Notes under the pieces: generated by a model
Seen by the model: only the letters and a program-made list of their open reading frames with translations
The model's database searches: none
Told to the model about the DNA's origin: nothing
Shown: positions 34,452-43,358 of the stretch, one piece after another
Layout of the letters: every line of letters starts with the position of its first letter
How positions within the stretch are numbered: position 1 is the stretch's first letter
Assembly (NCBI RefSeq): GCF_030866785.1
Contig: NZ_CP133018.1
Span: forward strand, 3,658,001 to 3,722,000
Origin: Agromyces protaetiae
GTDB lineage: Bacteria > Actinomycetota > Actinomycetes > Actinomycetales > Microbacteriaceae
Direction of reading: 5' to 3'
Length of the DNA: 64,000 nucleotides
Program-made: the position numbers and the translations under genes

Positions 34452-35096
34452 GTGGCGGGGGTTCAGGTGGTGGGCGTGGTCGACGCGGTCGCCGCAGCGC
34501 TCCGGAGCGCGGTGCTCGACGGCGAGCTGTCGTCCGGAGCATCCGTCACCGAGGCATCCGTCGCGACCCGTTTCGAGGTCGCGAGGCCGAGTGCGAAGGC
34601 CGCGATCGAGAAGCTGGTCGCCGACGGCCTGCTGGTCCGCAGCGCACACCGCTCGGCGCGGGTCCGGAGTCTCGACGCCGACGCCGTCCTCGACGTGTAC
34701 GCGACCCGCCGGCGCATCGAGGAGGCGGCCCTCCGCGAGCTCGCGGCCTCGCGCGCCGTGCCCGAGGCCGCGGCCGACGCACAACGCGAGATCGGCGAGC
34801 ACCTCGGCGGGTCGAGCGTGGACATCGTCGACCCCGACATGCGATTCCACTCCGCGCTCGTCGACGCCATCGGCAGCGAGCGCACGAGCCGCGCCTATGC
34901 CGCGCTCGTCGACGAGGTGCGGCTCTGCATGGTGCAGGTGCAGGGGCGCCGGCTCGTGTCGGTCGACGCGATCCTCGCGGAGCATGCGCGCATCCTCGAC
35001 CACCTGGCGGCCGGTGACGCCGACGCGGCGGCGACCGAGCTCGCCGGGCACCTCGGCCGTGCTGGCCGCCGCCTCGCCGACGCGATGCGAGCCTGA
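34452..35096 (+). CDS. GntR family regulator, FCD type
   Basis: A 214-residue repressor. The N-terminal winged helix holds AVLDGELSSGASVTEASVATRFEVARPSAKAAIEKLVADGLLVRS; the C-terminal all-helical FCD ligand domain has DVYATRRRIEEAALREL, FHSALVDAIGS and EHARILDHLAAGDADAA with the metal-binding Asp/His positions (FHSAL, EHARIL). The GTG at 34452 follows GGGGGAGG. Its place opposite the D-lactate dehydrogenase and the palindromes between them make it the probable lactate-responsive (LldR-like) regulator; the ligand is inferred. Confidence 0.88.
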   Translation: MAGVQVVGVVDAVAAALRSAVLDGELSSGASVTEASVATRFEVARPSAKAAIEKLVADGLLVRSAHRSARVRSLDADAVLDVYATRRRIEEAALRELAASRAVPEAAADAQREIGEHLGGSSVDIVDPDMRFHSALVDAIGSERTSRAYAALVDEVRLCMVQVQGRRLVSVDAILAEHARILDHLAAGDADAAATELAGHLGRAGRRLADAMRA

Positions 35097-35182
35097 GCCC
35101 AGACGGCTCCCCGACGCGCACACGGGGGCCGCGGATGCATCCGCGGCCCCCGTGTCACCGGCCCGGAGCCGGCTGCGATCGC

Positions 35183-36088
35183 TCAGCCCTTGGTCGCACC
35201 CGCCGTGAGGCCCGACACGATGTACTTCTGCGTGAACAGCGCGATGACCATGATCGGCAGCGTCACGATCACCGCCGCGGCCATCAGCCCGCCCCAGTCG
35301 ATGCTCGCGTAGCCGACGAAGTCGAAGATCGCGACCGGCAGCGTCTTCGTGCTCGCACCGGAGAGCACCAGCGCGAACATGAAATTGTTCCAGGCGAAGA
35401 TGAACGACAGGATGCCCGCCGTCGCGACGCCGGGCATCGACAGCGGCAGCGTGATCCGCAGGAACGCACCGATGGGCGTCAGGCCGTCGACCTGTGCCGC
35501 CTCCTCGAGCTCCTCGGGCATCGACTGGAAGTACGACATCATGATGTAGAGGATCAGCGGCAACGACACGAACATCATCGACAGGATGAGCACGGCGAAG
35601 CTGCCGACGAGCCGCATCTGCGAGAACACGATGTACCACGGCACCAGCAGGCTCACGCCGGGGATGATGCGCGCGAGGAGCACCGCCATCGCCGACTTGC
35701 CCATCACGAACCGGCTCATGCTGTACGCGGCCGGCACGGCGAGCACCAGCGAGAGCACCGTCGCGACGAAGGCGACGAAGAACGAGTTCCAGATGAATGC
35801 GCCGTAATTGGCCTGCCCGAAGACCGTGCCGTAGTTGGCGAGCGTCGGCACGAAGCTGAACATCTTCGAGGGGTCGTAGATGTCGACGTTGGTCTTGAAG
35901 CTCGCCAGCACCATCCAGAGGATCGGTGCGACGAACGTCACGATCACGGCCACGAGTCCGACCGTGCGGCCGACCGACGGCCAGGGGAACCGCTTGCGTC
36001 GCGCCTCCCGGGGCACGGTCACGCTGCGCGTGCTGTCTGTCTCGGCCGAGCCGCCCGCCGGCGGCAGGGTCAGGTTGCGGGTGCTCAA
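35183..36088 (-). CDS. carbohydrate ABC transporter permease (MalG/AraQ-like)
   Basis: A 301-residue inner-membrane subunit of a CUT1-type sugar importer. About six helices follow a polar N-terminus, with the EAA loop EELEEAAQVDGLTPIGAFLRITLPLSMPG; the end LFTQKYIVSGLTAGATKG is the typical C-terminus. The start is TTG at 36088: it overlaps the previous stop (TTGA) and AAGGCGG lies seven bases upstream. It is third in the operon after the binding protein and the other permease. No ATPase gene is present here; CUT1 systems often share an MsiK-type ATPase encoded elsewhere. Confidence 0.92.
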   Translation of the reverse strand: MSTRNLTLPPAGGSAETDSTRSVTVPREARRKRFPWPSVGRTVGLVAVIVTFVAPILWMVLASFKTNVDIYDPSKMFSFVPTLANYGTVFGQANYGAFIWNSFFVAFVATVLSLVLAVPAAYSMSRFVMGKSAMAVLLARIIPGVSLLVPWYIVFSQMRLVGSFAVLILSMMFVSLPLILYIMMSYFQSMPEELEEAAQVDGLTPIGAFLRITLPLSMPGVATAGILSFIFAWNNFMFALVLSGASTKTLPVAIFDFVGYASIDWGGLMAAAVIVTLPIMVIALFTQKYIVSGLTAGATKG

Positions 36089-37008
36089 TTGTTCACCGCC
36101 TTCTTGCGCAGGGACATGACCCAGATCAAGCCGATGATCATCAGGAAGAAGATGATCAGCACCGCCGAGGACTGCCCGTACCGGTTGTAGTCGAAGCTGA
36201 GCCCGTACGCGTAGATGTTGAGCGTCTCGACCTCGTGGAACGAGCCGCCGCCCTTGCCCTTGGTCGCGTACAGGATGTCGAACGTCTTCAGCGCGTCGAT
36301 CCCGCGCAGGATGACCGCGGCCGCGATGGTCGGCGCGAGCAGGGGGAGCGTCACGAACCACAGCCGCTGCCACCAGTTGGCGCCGTCGACGCGTGCGGCC
36401 TCGTCGGGCTCCTCGGGCAGCGCCGTGAGGCCCGCGAGGATGATGAGCGTGACCATCGGCGTCCACTGCCACACGTCGACGAAGATCAGGGTGCTGAGTG
36501 CCGTGTCGGGGCTGCTCAACCAGGGCTGCGCGGGAATCCCGAACCAGCCCAGGAACTCGTTGGCGAACCCGATGCTCGGCTCGAAGATGAGCCGCCACAT
36601 CATGCCGATCGCGACGGGCGTCGCGACCAGCGGGAGCAGGATGGCGACCCGCACCCATTTCTCGCCCTTGAAGGGCTTCCAGAGCAGGAGGGCGATCGCG
36701 ATGCCGAGCACGACCTCGAAGATGAGCGCCCCGCCCGTGAAGTACACGGTGCGCCCGACTGCCGGCCAGAACCGTTCGGTATCGGTGAGGATGTTCAGGT
36801 AGTTCTCGAACCCGATGAAGTCGAACGGCGCCCGCACGGACCCCCTCGAGTTCGTGAGACTGAGGACCAGCGTCCAGGCGAGGGGGAAGATCAGCAGCAG
36901 CGCGATGAAGATCATCGCCGGTGCCGCGAACACCCACTTCCGGCGCTTGTTCACCCAGCGCGAGTACTTCTCCCACGCGCCGACGTCGTGCTGTGTAGCC
37001 GTGCTCAC
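36085..37008 (-). CDS. sugar ABC transporter permease (MalF/UgpA-like)
   Basis: A 307-residue membrane subunit partnering the downstream permease. After a short cytoplasmic part (WVNKRRKWVFAAPAMIFIALLLIFPL) about six helices are visible, with the EAA loop EEPDEAARVDGANWWQRLWFVTLPLLAPT. The GTG at 37008 stands five bases after a perfect AAGGAGGTGA ribosome binding site, the strongest in the window. It overlaps the next gene by four bases. The whole operon is transcribed away from the divergent SDR gene and its putative operator. Confidence 0.92.
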   Translation of the reverse strand: MSTATQHDVGAWEKYSRWVNKRRKWVFAAPAMIFIALLLIFPLAWTLVLSLTNSRGSVRAPFDFIGFENYLNILTDTERFWPAVGRTVYFTGGALIFEVVLGIAIALLLWKPFKGEKWVRVAILLPLVATPVAIGMMWRLIFEPSIGFANEFLGWFGIPAQPWLSSPDTALSTLIFVDVWQWTPMVTLIILAGLTALPEEPDEAARVDGANWWQRLWFVTLPLLAPTIAAAVILRGIDALKTFDILYATKGKGGGSFHEVETLNIYAYGLSFDYNRYGQSSAVLIIFFLMIIGLIWVMSLRKKAVNN

Positions 37009-37080
37009 GGGTCACCTCCTTCGGTGAGGGCGAGCCGGTGGGTCGCGGGGTGCCGGCCCACCGGCTCGGATGCGATGTCG

Positions 37081-38367
37081 TTACTGGTTCTCGTCGTCGA
37101 GGAAGGCCTGGAACTTCTCCTCGGCGCTCTCGGCCGCACCGGCCACGTCGCCGCCGGTGATGCCCACGACGATCGGGTCGCCGACGATCTCACGCGCCTC
37201 AGCGACGTTGACGACCTGCGGCCGGTCGTAGCCGACGCCGTTCTCGGCGTTGGCGTTGATCGCCTCGGCGAGCGCGGGCGGGAAGCTGGCCGTGCCGGCC
37301 GGGTCGGCCCAGACCGAGGAACGGGCGCCGGGCACGCCCTCCGACTGGGTCGCGAGCACCGTGTCGAAGCTCGTGGCCCATTCGATGAACTGCCACGCGT
37401 TGTCCTGGTTCGGCGAGTCGGCGTTGATGCCGAGCGCCCAGGCGGGGATCGAGTAGGGCTTCGAACCAGCCGGGCCCTCGGGGAACGGTGCGTAGCCGAG
37501 CTTGTCGGAGACCGTCGAGTTCTCGGGCAGCGCCATGTTCTGGTACAGGCTGCTCGCGTCGGTGTAGAACGCCGCCTGACCCTGGGCGAAGATGGCGGAT
37601 GCCTCGGCCCAGTTCATGTCGGTGCTGACGTTCTCGGGTCCGTAGTTGTTGATGAGGCCGCCGTAGTACTCGTAGGCCTCGACCGCCTCGGGCGAGTTGA
37701 CCGTGGCGGTGTCGCCGTCGGCGAAGTCGCCGCCGAAGCTGAACAGGTAGCTCGAGAACTGCGTGACCGCAGCGGACTTGCCCGTTCGCGCGATGAAGCC
37801 CGCGGTGCCCGGGTTCGCCTCGGAGATGACCTTGGCGGCGTTCTCGAGCTCGTCGAGGGTGGTCGGCACCTCGAGGCCGGCCTGCTCGAGCAGGTCGGTG
37901 CGGTAGTAGAGCACCTCAGACTCGGTGATGAGCGGCACCCCGACGACGGTGTCCTCGTAGCTGGTGGCCTCGGCGGGGCCGGCCTGGAAGTCGCTCCAGT
38001 CCCACTCCTCGGCGCCCTCGGCGCGGTCGGTGAGATCCGCGAGGTAGCCGTTCTGCGCGAAGAGCTTGCCCTCCTGCAGCGGCCGGTACATCATGACGTC
38101 GATCTCGTCGGTACCCGCATTGAGCTTCACGTTGTACTGGTCGGAGAGCTGGTCCTCGCCGAGCTGCGTCAGCTCGACGGTGAGCCCCGTCTCTTCCTCG
38201 AACTCGGGGATCTTGTCCTTGATGATGTCGGTCCACACGTGGTTCGCCAGGGTCACACGAAGGACGTCGGAGCTCTCACCCCCTCCACCGGCGCAGCCGG
38301 CGAGCGCGCCGACCGTCAGTACACCCACTGCCAGTGCGGCAGCCTTCAGTCCCACTCGATGCGTCAT
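37081..38367 (-). CDS. extracellular sugar-binding lipoprotein
   Basis: A 428-residue CUT1-family solute-binding protein. The signal ends at lipobox ALAGC (Cys25), followed by GGGG. The two-lobe fold shows ANHVWTDIIKDKIPEFEEETGLTVEL, DEIDVMMYRPLQEGKLFAQNGYLADL and GVPLITESEVLYYRTDLLEQAG. It delivers a sugar or sugar acid to the two permeases downstream. The ligand cannot be read from sequence, but the neighbouring dehydrogenases and decarboxylase suggest an oxidised or rare sugar. The gene leads the operon; 72 bases separate it from the permease. Confidence 0.9.
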   Translation of the reverse strand: MTHRVGLKAAALAVGVLTVGALAGCAGGGGESSDVLRVTLANHVWTDIIKDKIPEFEEETGLTVELTQLGEDQLSDQYNVKLNAGTDEIDVMMYRPLQEGKLFAQNGYLADLTDRAEGAEEWDWSDFQAGPAEATSYEDTVVGVPLITESEVLYYRTDLLEQAGLEVPTTLDELENAAKVISEANPGTAGFIARTGKSAAVTQFSSYLFSFGGDFADGDTATVNSPEAVEAYEYYGGLINNYGPENVSTDMNWAEASAIFAQGQAAFYTDASSLYQNMALPENSTVSDKLGYAPFPEGPAGSKPYSIPAWALGINADSPNQDNAWQFIEWATSFDTVLATQSEGVPGARSSVWADPAGTASFPPALAEAINANAENGVGYDRPQVVNVAEAREIVGDPIVVGITGGDVAGAAESAEEKFQAFLDDENQ

Positions 38368-38416
38368 CGCATCTCCTCTCGGTGATCGCGCTACTTCGCG
38401 CGGCCTTGGTGCGGCC

Positions 38417-38441
38417 GTATGATTACTCTAATAATTCATAC
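38417..38441. promoter_or_regulatory. AT-rich operator between the ABC operon and SDR gene
   Basis: GTATGA-N13-TCATAC, a 25-bp dyad centred at 38429, is the only AT-rich stretch between the divergent binding-protein and SDR genes. Both promoters should lie in it. TCATAC half-sites recur at 42219, in front of another gene pair of the same locus, so the FadR-type regulator at 39300-40073 is the likely reader. Confidence 0.5.
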
Positions 38442-38481
38442 TAGTCGTGCAAGCGCGACACAAGACGGACGAAGGAGTTCC

Positions 38482-39303
38482 ATGGAGATCGATCTGCGCG
38501 GGAAGGTCGCCATCGTCACGGGAGTCGGCCGGGGTATCGGCCGTGAGATCGTGAGCACGCTGGCTCGCGAGGGCGTGACCACGGTCTCGGTGGACGTGAG
38601 CGTGGCCGACCTCGAGGCGACCGGCGAACTGCTCGACGGCCTCGGCGCGACGCACCGCGAACTCGTCTGCGACATCCGGGACAGCGCACGCGTCGCCGAG
38701 GTGGTCGCCGAGGTCGAACGCGATTTCGGACGCATCGACATCCTCGTGAACAATGCCGGCGTCGTCGGCAACGGTCCGATCGACACACTCGACGAGGCGA
38801 CCTGGGACTTCGTGCACGACGTGAACCTCAAGGGCACCTTCCTCATGTGCCGCGCGGTGCTGCCGGTCATGAAGCGGCAACGATCGGGCCGGATCCTGAA
38901 CGCGGCATCCTTCGCCGCAATCTCGCCGATCTACGCGAGCGGCGCCTACGCATCGTCCAAGATCGCCGTGGCGCACTTCACCAGGGCGCTCGCCGGTGAG
39001 GTCGGCCCGTGGAACATCACGGCGAACGCCTACGCACCCGGCATGGTCCCGACCGCGATGAACCACTTCGACGAGCTCCCGCAGGCCGAGCAGGACCGGC
39101 TGCTCGACACCCTCACCCTGCGCCGGTGGGGCGCGAAAACGGACATCGCCAGCCTGATTTGCTTCCTGTCCTCCGAGCTTGCGGGGTACATCACCGGTAC
39201 GCTCATCGATATCAGCGGAGGCAAGCTCGCCACGCAAGTCCCCCGACTCGCCTACGAGGCCGCCGCAGCCGCCGGCGAATACGAGTTCGCGGCACTCGAA
39301 TGA
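38482..39303 (+). CDS. SDR family oxidoreductase of the sugar locus
   Basis: A classical short-chain dehydrogenase, 273 residues: cofactor loop TGVGRGIGRE, NNAG (ILVNNAGVVG), catalytic Ser in LNAASFAAIS, and Tyr-Lys in GAYASSKIAVAHF. Such enzymes in catabolic loci usually oxidise a polyol or aldose, or reduce a keto-sugar, with NAD(P). The ATG at 38482 follows GAAGGAG. It is divergent from the ABC importer and overlaps the regulator gene (ATGA), so enzyme and regulator are co-expressed. The 25-residue tail after the usual SDR end is extra. Confidence 0.9.
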   Translation: MEIDLRGKVAIVTGVGRGIGREIVSTLAREGVTTVSVDVSVADLEATGELLDGLGATHRELVCDIRDSARVAEVVAEVERDFGRIDILVNNAGVVGNGPIDTLDEATWDFVHDVNLKGTFLMCRAVLPVMKRQRSGRILNAASFAAISPIYASGAYASSKIAVAHFTRALAGEVGPWNITANAYAPGMVPTAMNHFDELPQAEQDRLLDTLTLRRWGAKTDIASLICFLSSELAGYITGTLIDISGGKLATQVPRLAYEAAAAAGEYEFAALE

Positions 39304-40073
39304 CGGGAGGCTGGACGGTGGCGGACCTCAGGGGCGGCAACACCGCGCGATACCGGTCGAGAATCGGCACCGGTCTCTACGCCCATGTCGTCGACGTGCT
39401 CGGCCAGGAGATCATCGACGGGGACATCCCCGTCGGCACCATCCTCTACGCCGACCAGCTGTGCGAGCGACTGTCGGTCTCGCGGTCGGTCGTGCGCGAG
39501 GGCATCCGCACCCTCAGCTCGATGGGCCTCGTCGAGGCGCGCCCGCAGGTGGGCACGCGCGTGCTCCCGGCGAGCAGCTGGGATCTGCTCAACCCGTACG
39601 TCGTCAAATGGCGCGGCCAGGGCCCCGGCTACATCGACCAGATGAAGCAGCTGCTCGAGCTGCGCCTCGGGCTCGAGCACGCCGCCGCCGGCCTGTCGGC
39701 GAAACGGTTGCCGCCCGAGCTCGCCGAGGAGATGCTCACGCGCGCGATCGAGATGCGCGAGGCCTACCGCAGTGGTGACATCCGCACCTTCTTCGAAGCC
39801 GACGAGACCTTCCACCGGATCATGCTCGAGGGCACGCAGAACGCCGTGATCGCCCAGCTCGCCGACACGATCGGCGTCACGCTGCACCTGCGCGGCCAGG
39901 ACACCCGCCCGGGGATGGTCGACATGACGGCCGAAGCGGTCGAGTCACACGTGCGCCTCGCCGAGGCACTGGTCGCGCGGGATGCCGAGCGCGCCCAGGC
40001 GTCGGCGCTCGAGCTCGTCCAGCTGACGCTCGCCGAGTTCGAGCAGACCCATACGCGGATCCGCGTGCAGTAG
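39300..40073 (+). CDS. FadR/GntR family regulator of the sugar locus
   Basis: A 257-residue FCD-type GntR regulator. The HTH reads IDGDIPVGTILYADQLCERLSVSRSVVREGIRTLSSMGLVEARPQVGTRV; the ligand domain has QLLELRLGLEHAAAGL, DETFHRIMLEGTQNAV and ESHVRLAEALVARDAERA, with Asp/His residues placed as in metal-binding FCD domains. It is related to DgoR/ExuR-like sugar-acid regulators. The ATG at 39300 overlaps the SDR stop; GTG at 39318, after GGGAGG, is an alternative start. It probably binds the AT-rich sites at 38417 and 42219. Confidence 0.88.
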   Translation: MTGGWTVADLRGGNTARYRSRIGTGLYAHVVDVLGQEIIDGDIPVGTILYADQLCERLSVSRSVVREGIRTLSSMGLVEARPQVGTRVLPASSWDLLNPYVVKWRGQGPGYIDQMKQLLELRLGLEHAAAGLSAKRLPPELAEEMLTRAIEMREAYRSGDIRTFFEADETFHRIMLEGTQNAVIAQLADTIGVTLHLRGQDTRPGMVDMTAEAVESHVRLAEALVARDAERAQASALELVQLTLAEFEQTHTRIRVQ

Positions 40074-40091
40074 ACGGGGGCCGAAGACACG

Positions 40092-40127
40092 GACGAGGGT
40101 GCGCGCCCAGCGGCTCGCACCCTCGTC
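40092..40127. terminator. hairpin between convergent regulator and alcohol dehydrogenase genes
   Basis: GACGAGGGTGCG (40092-40103) and CGCACCCTCGTC (40116-40127): a 12-bp perfect stem with a 12-base loop between two convergent genes. Confidence 0.7.
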
Positions 40128-40148
40128 TCGGTCGTCACACCGTCGTGC

Positions 40149-41189
40149 TCAGCCCGGCATCACCATCACGGACTTGATGTTGCGGCCGGACTCCATGTGC
40201 TCGAACGCCTGCTCCCACTCGGCCAGCTCGTAGACGCCGCCGAGCACCGTGCTGGTGTCCAGCGCCCCCGACGCGAACAGCGCGAGCACACGCTCCCACG
40301 TGGTCCACGTGTGCGAGAACGACCCGTAGAGCGTGACCGCCTTCGCGACGAGGGGGTCCAGGCTGAAGTTCAGCGGTTGCGGACCCCAGCCGACCTTGGC
40401 GATGGACCCGAACGGACGGACGAGCTCGAGCGCCTGCTTCAGCGCGACGCTCACACCCGTCGCATCGACCACGAGGTCGGCGCCGTTGCCGTCACCGAGG
40501 GACCGGATGAGCGCAACCGGGTCCTCCTTGGTGATGTCGACCGTGTAGTCGGCGCCGAGCGCGCGGAGCGTGGCGAGTCGGTGCTCGTCGACCGGCGTTC
40601 CCAGCACGACCGTGGTCCCGGCTCCGCGGAGCCGGGCGATGAGGAGCGAGAGCGCCCCGATCGCCCCGGCGCCCTGGATGACCACGAGATCCCCCGGCGT
40701 GACCGAGGCCCGCTCCACCAGCGCGTTGAAGGCGACCGCGAACGGCTCGGTCATCGCCGCCTGCTCGAACGAGACGTTCTCGGGGATGCGATGCAGCACA
40801 CGGGGCTCGGCGAGCAGCAGCTCGCCGAACGCGCCGTCGCGGACCGCACCGTACCCCTGCCGCTCAGGGCAGAGGTTGTACCGGCCGGTGCGGCACAGGG
40901 CGCAGACGCCGCAGATCGAGGCCGCGGTCTCGCACACGACGCGATCGCCGACCTCCCAGCCGGTGACGTCGGCGGCGACCGCCGCGATCACGCCGGCGGT
41001 CTCGTGTCCGAGCGTGACCGGCAAAGTCACGTCCCAGCTCTGCCCGTTCCGCCACATGTGGATGTCGGAGCCGCACACGCCGACGGCGCGTGCACTCACG
41101 AGCACCGTGCCGGGCTGGAGCTGCGGCTCGGGGACGTCCCGGATCTCGACGTCGCCGTCGCCCAGCCCGTACTTCACGAGCGCCTTCAT
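40149..41189 (-). CDS. zinc-dependent alcohol/polyol dehydrogenase
   Basis: A 346-residue medium-chain dehydrogenase of the sorbitol/threonine dehydrogenase type. The catalytic zinc site has CGSDIHMW and GHETAG; the structural zinc has four Cys in CGVCALCRTGRYNLC; the Rossmann loop is IQGAGAIGALSLLIARLRGA. The reaction is NAD(P)-linked oxidation of a secondary alcohol such as a polyol or sugar acid. Its ATG overlaps the stop of the upstream TIM-barrel gene (ATGA), so the two are translated together. Substrate unknown. Confidence 0.9.
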   Translation of the reverse strand: MKALVKYGLGDGDVEIRDVPEPQLQPGTVLVSARAVGVCGSDIHMWRNGQSWDVTLPVTLGHETAGVIAAVAADVTGWEVGDRVVCETAASICGVCALCRTGRYNLCPERQGYGAVRDGAFGELLLAEPRVLHRIPENVSFEQAAMTEPFAVAFNALVERASVTPGDLVVIQGAGAIGALSLLIARLRGAGTTVVLGTPVDEHRLATLRALGADYTVDITKEDPVALIRSLGDGNGADLVVDATGVSVALKQALELVRPFGSIAKVGWGPQPLNFSLDPLVAKAVTLYGSFSHTWTTWERVLALFASGALDTSTVLGGVYELAEWEQAFEHMESGRNIKSVMVMPG

Positions 41190-42187
41190 CGGGCGGGCTC
41201 CCTCAGCTCGTGCTCGGTCAGCGCGGGCTTCGCGATGCTCGGGAGTCCCGCCGCGGCGAGGGCCTCCTCGTGCTTCTGGACACGGACCGCGGTCGATCCG
41301 CCGAAGTAGAGGTCTCTCGCCTCGCGCAGGTAGTCGACCGACTCGGCCATCTCGCCCATGCCGTTGACGCCGTCTTCGATGCTGATCCAGCCGTCGTAGC
41401 CGGCGTCCGCGAGCGTGCGGAAGATCCGTGGGTAGTCGTTCATGCCGCGCCCGATGACGCCGTGCTGCAGCAGCGGCGAGTAGCCGATCGTGCCATCGCT
41501 CTGACGGAGGTCGTCGAGGCTGCCCCCGGGCGCGAGCGACCGGTCTGAGGCCTGCATGGTCACGACGCGGTCGATGACCGTCTCGAGGAACTCGGCCGAG
41601 TCGTCGCCCGCGACGATCGCGTTCGAGGGGTCGTACTGCACACCGAAGGTCGCCCGGTCGTCGATCGCATCGACGATGGCGGTGAAGACCTCGGCCTTCT
41701 GCGCGAACTCCGGGTAGGTCCAGTGCCCGTCCTTGTAGTGGTTCTCCATCGCGAGGGTCGTCCCGAGCTCGCGTGCGATCGGGATGAGGCGCGAGTAGGC
41801 GTCGACGACCCACTCGACACCCTGCTCGATGGAGACCTCGGGATGACGCTGACCCGAGAGCACGCGCGTGCTCGCACCGCGCCCGCCGAGGCGGGCCGTG
41901 ATGCGGATCATCTCGACCTCCCGGTCGAACTCGGCCGCGCGGACCTCGGGGTCGGGGTGGGTGAAGTCCGGCGAGGCGCACAACATCGGCATCTCGAACC
42001 CGGCGTCCGACAGCGCCTCGCCGACCGAGTCGACGAACGCGTCGTCGGTCTGCCAGAACATGCCGCTGTACAGTTCGAGACCCTCGGCCGGCAGCGGCTT
42101 CGCCTTCTCGATCCACTCGAACACCGTCATCGTGCGCTGCACAGCCAGTGCATCCAGGTCCCCCTTGGGGAACACGCTGATCCTCAT
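41186..42187 (-). CDS. sugar phosphate isomerase/epimerase family TIM barrel
   Basis: A 333-residue AP-endonuclease-2-like TIM barrel. Metal ligands typical of the family are visible: Glu in TLAMENHYKDG, Asp in FGVQYDPSNAIV, and Glu in GWISIEDGVNGM; His residues lie in MENHY and LLQHGVIGRG. Members isomerise or epimerise ketoses or their phosphates; some are dehydratases or 2-keto-sugar epimerases. It leads a two-gene operon with the zinc dehydrogenase, divergent from the Ldh2 gene, with an AT-rich operator region between them. Confidence 0.85.
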   Translation of the reverse strand: MRISVFPKGDLDALAVQRTMTVFEWIEKAKPLPAEGLELYSGMFWQTDDAFVDSVGEALSDAGFEMPMLCASPDFTHPDPEVRAAEFDREVEMIRITARLGGRGASTRVLSGQRHPEVSIEQGVEWVVDAYSRLIPIARELGTTLAMENHYKDGHWTYPEFAQKAEVFTAIVDAIDDRATFGVQYDPSNAIVAGDDSAEFLETVIDRVVTMQASDRSLAPGGSLDDLRQSDGTIGYSPLLQHGVIGRGMNDYPRIFRTLADAGYDGWISIEDGVNGMGEMAESVDYLREARDLYFGGSTAVRVQKHEEALAAAGLPSIAKPALTEHELREPAR

Positions 42188-42218
42188 TCACACTCCCGTT
42201 CATCGTTGAAACTAAAAG

Positions 42219-42241
42219 TCATACGAATAAGACTATTATGA
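42219..42241. promoter_or_regulatory. AT-rich dyad between the isomerase and Ldh2 genes
   Basis: TCATA-N13-TATGA (42219-42241) in an AT-rich island between divergent genes. Spacing equals that of the 38417-38441 dyad but the arms are in reverse polarity; the shared element is the half-site TCATAC. It is a candidate site for the locus regulator. Confidence 0.4.
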
Positions 42242-42302
42242 GATTTACCGCCTGCGCCAACATCCCGTGCGCCGCAACGATGCGAAAGGAACCACGAGAG
42301 CG

Positions 42303-43358
42303 ATGATCATCGACGGAGGCCGCCTGCAAGGCTGGGCGGCCGAACTGCTCGAGACCTGGGGTTACGACCCCGACGACGCGGCCTACCTCGCCGAGACCCT
42401 CGTCGATGCGAACCTGCGCGGCGTGGACTCGCACGGGGTCATCCGGCTGCCCGCGTATCGCGCCCGCATCGACGCAGGCCTGGTCGTCCCGGGCGCACAC
42501 CCGGTCGTCGAGCGCTCCGGCGCCGTCGTGCGCATCGACGCGGCCGGCGCCCCCGGGCAGCTCGCAGCCCGGGTCGCCGTCGACGAGATTGACCGATTGA
42601 GCTCCGAGCACGGCATCGCGACCGCGGCCGTCCGCGGCAGCACGCACTTCGGCACCGCGGGGTTCTATGCGCGCGCTCTCGCCCGCCGCGGCAAGGTCGC
42701 ACTCGTCGTGTCGAACTCCGAACCGATCGTCGTGCCGTTCGGCGGACGTGAGGCGCTGCTCGGCACCAACCCGTTCGCGTTCGCGGCCCCGACCAGCGGC
42801 GATCCGGTCAGCCTCGACATGGCGACGAGCACCAGCGCGATGGGCAAGGTGCTGCTCGCCCAGGCCAAGGGCACGCCGATCCCCGGGGACTGGGGCGTCG
42901 ACGCGCAGGGCGTGCCGACCACCGACCCGGACGCGGTGACCGCCCTCCTCCCCGCAGGCGGACCGAAGGGGTACGGACTCGGCTTCCTCATCGAGGTGCT
43001 GGGCGGCGTCCTGACCGGCGCCGCAGTCGCCGGCGACATCGGGAACATGTACAGCGACTTCAGCAAGCCCCAGGACGTCGGGCACTGGATGATGGCCCTC
43101 GACGTGTCGCGGTTCATCCCGCTCGACGACTTCGTGACCCGCATGGACGGGCTCATCGACGCCGCGCACGCGACCGCCCCCGCACCGGGCTTCGATCAGG
43201 TCCTGATCCCCGGGGAACCCGAGGAGTCGACGCGGCGATCCCGCGTGGAATCCGGCATCGACCTTCCCGAGGCGACCGCCGAGGAACTCATCGCACTCGG
43301 AAAGGCGAGCGCGATCGCCTTCCCGGGCGACGGCTCCACGATCGGCGGCCGCGCATGA
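42303..43358 (+). CDS. Ldh2-family NAD(P)-dependent oxidoreductase (YiaK-like)
   Basis: A 351-residue member of the malate/L-lactate dehydrogenase family, which includes YiaK 2,3-diketo-L-gulonate reductase and ureidoglycolate dehydrogenase. Family marks: NLRGVDSHGVIRLPAY, AVRGSTHFGTAGFYA with the catalytic His, GTNPFAFAAPT, SLDMATSTSAMGKV, and GPKGYGLGFLIEVLGG. The fold is not Rossmann. Start ATG 42303; AAAGGA lies somewhat far upstream. The stop overlaps the next gene (ATGA). Next to a HUMPS decarboxylase it recalls the E. coli yia/sgb genes, so a keto-gulonate-like acid is a candidate substrate. Confidence 0.88.
   Translation: MIIDGGRLQGWAAELLETWGYDPDDAAYLAETLVDANLRGVDSHGVIRLPAYRARIDAGLVVPGAHPVVERSGAVVRIDAAGAPGQLAARVAVDEIDRLSSEHGIATAAVRGSTHFGTAGFYARALARRGKVALVVSNSEPIVVPFGGREALLGTNPFAFAAPTSGDPVSLDMATSTSAMGKVLLAQAKGTPIPGDWGVDAQGVPTTDPDAVTALLPAGGPKGYGLGFLIEVLGGVLTGAAVAGDIGNMYSDFSKPQDVGHWMMALDVSRFIPLDDFVTRMDGLIDAAHATAPAPGFDQVLIPGEPEESTRRSRVESGIDLPEATAEELIALGKASAIAFPGDGSTIGGRA

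Noticed and set aside
31560..35096. 1178-residue plus-strand open frame
   Set aside because: Shadow of the D-lactate dehydrogenase for most of its length; only its last 645 bases, in the same frame, are the genuine GntR gene beginning at GTG 34452.
34362..35639. N-terminal extension of the D-lactate dehydrogenase frame to 35639
   Set aside because: The frame is open but crosses the operator region, the GntR gene on the other strand and part of a permease; ATG 34361 has a strong ribosome site and family-typical length.
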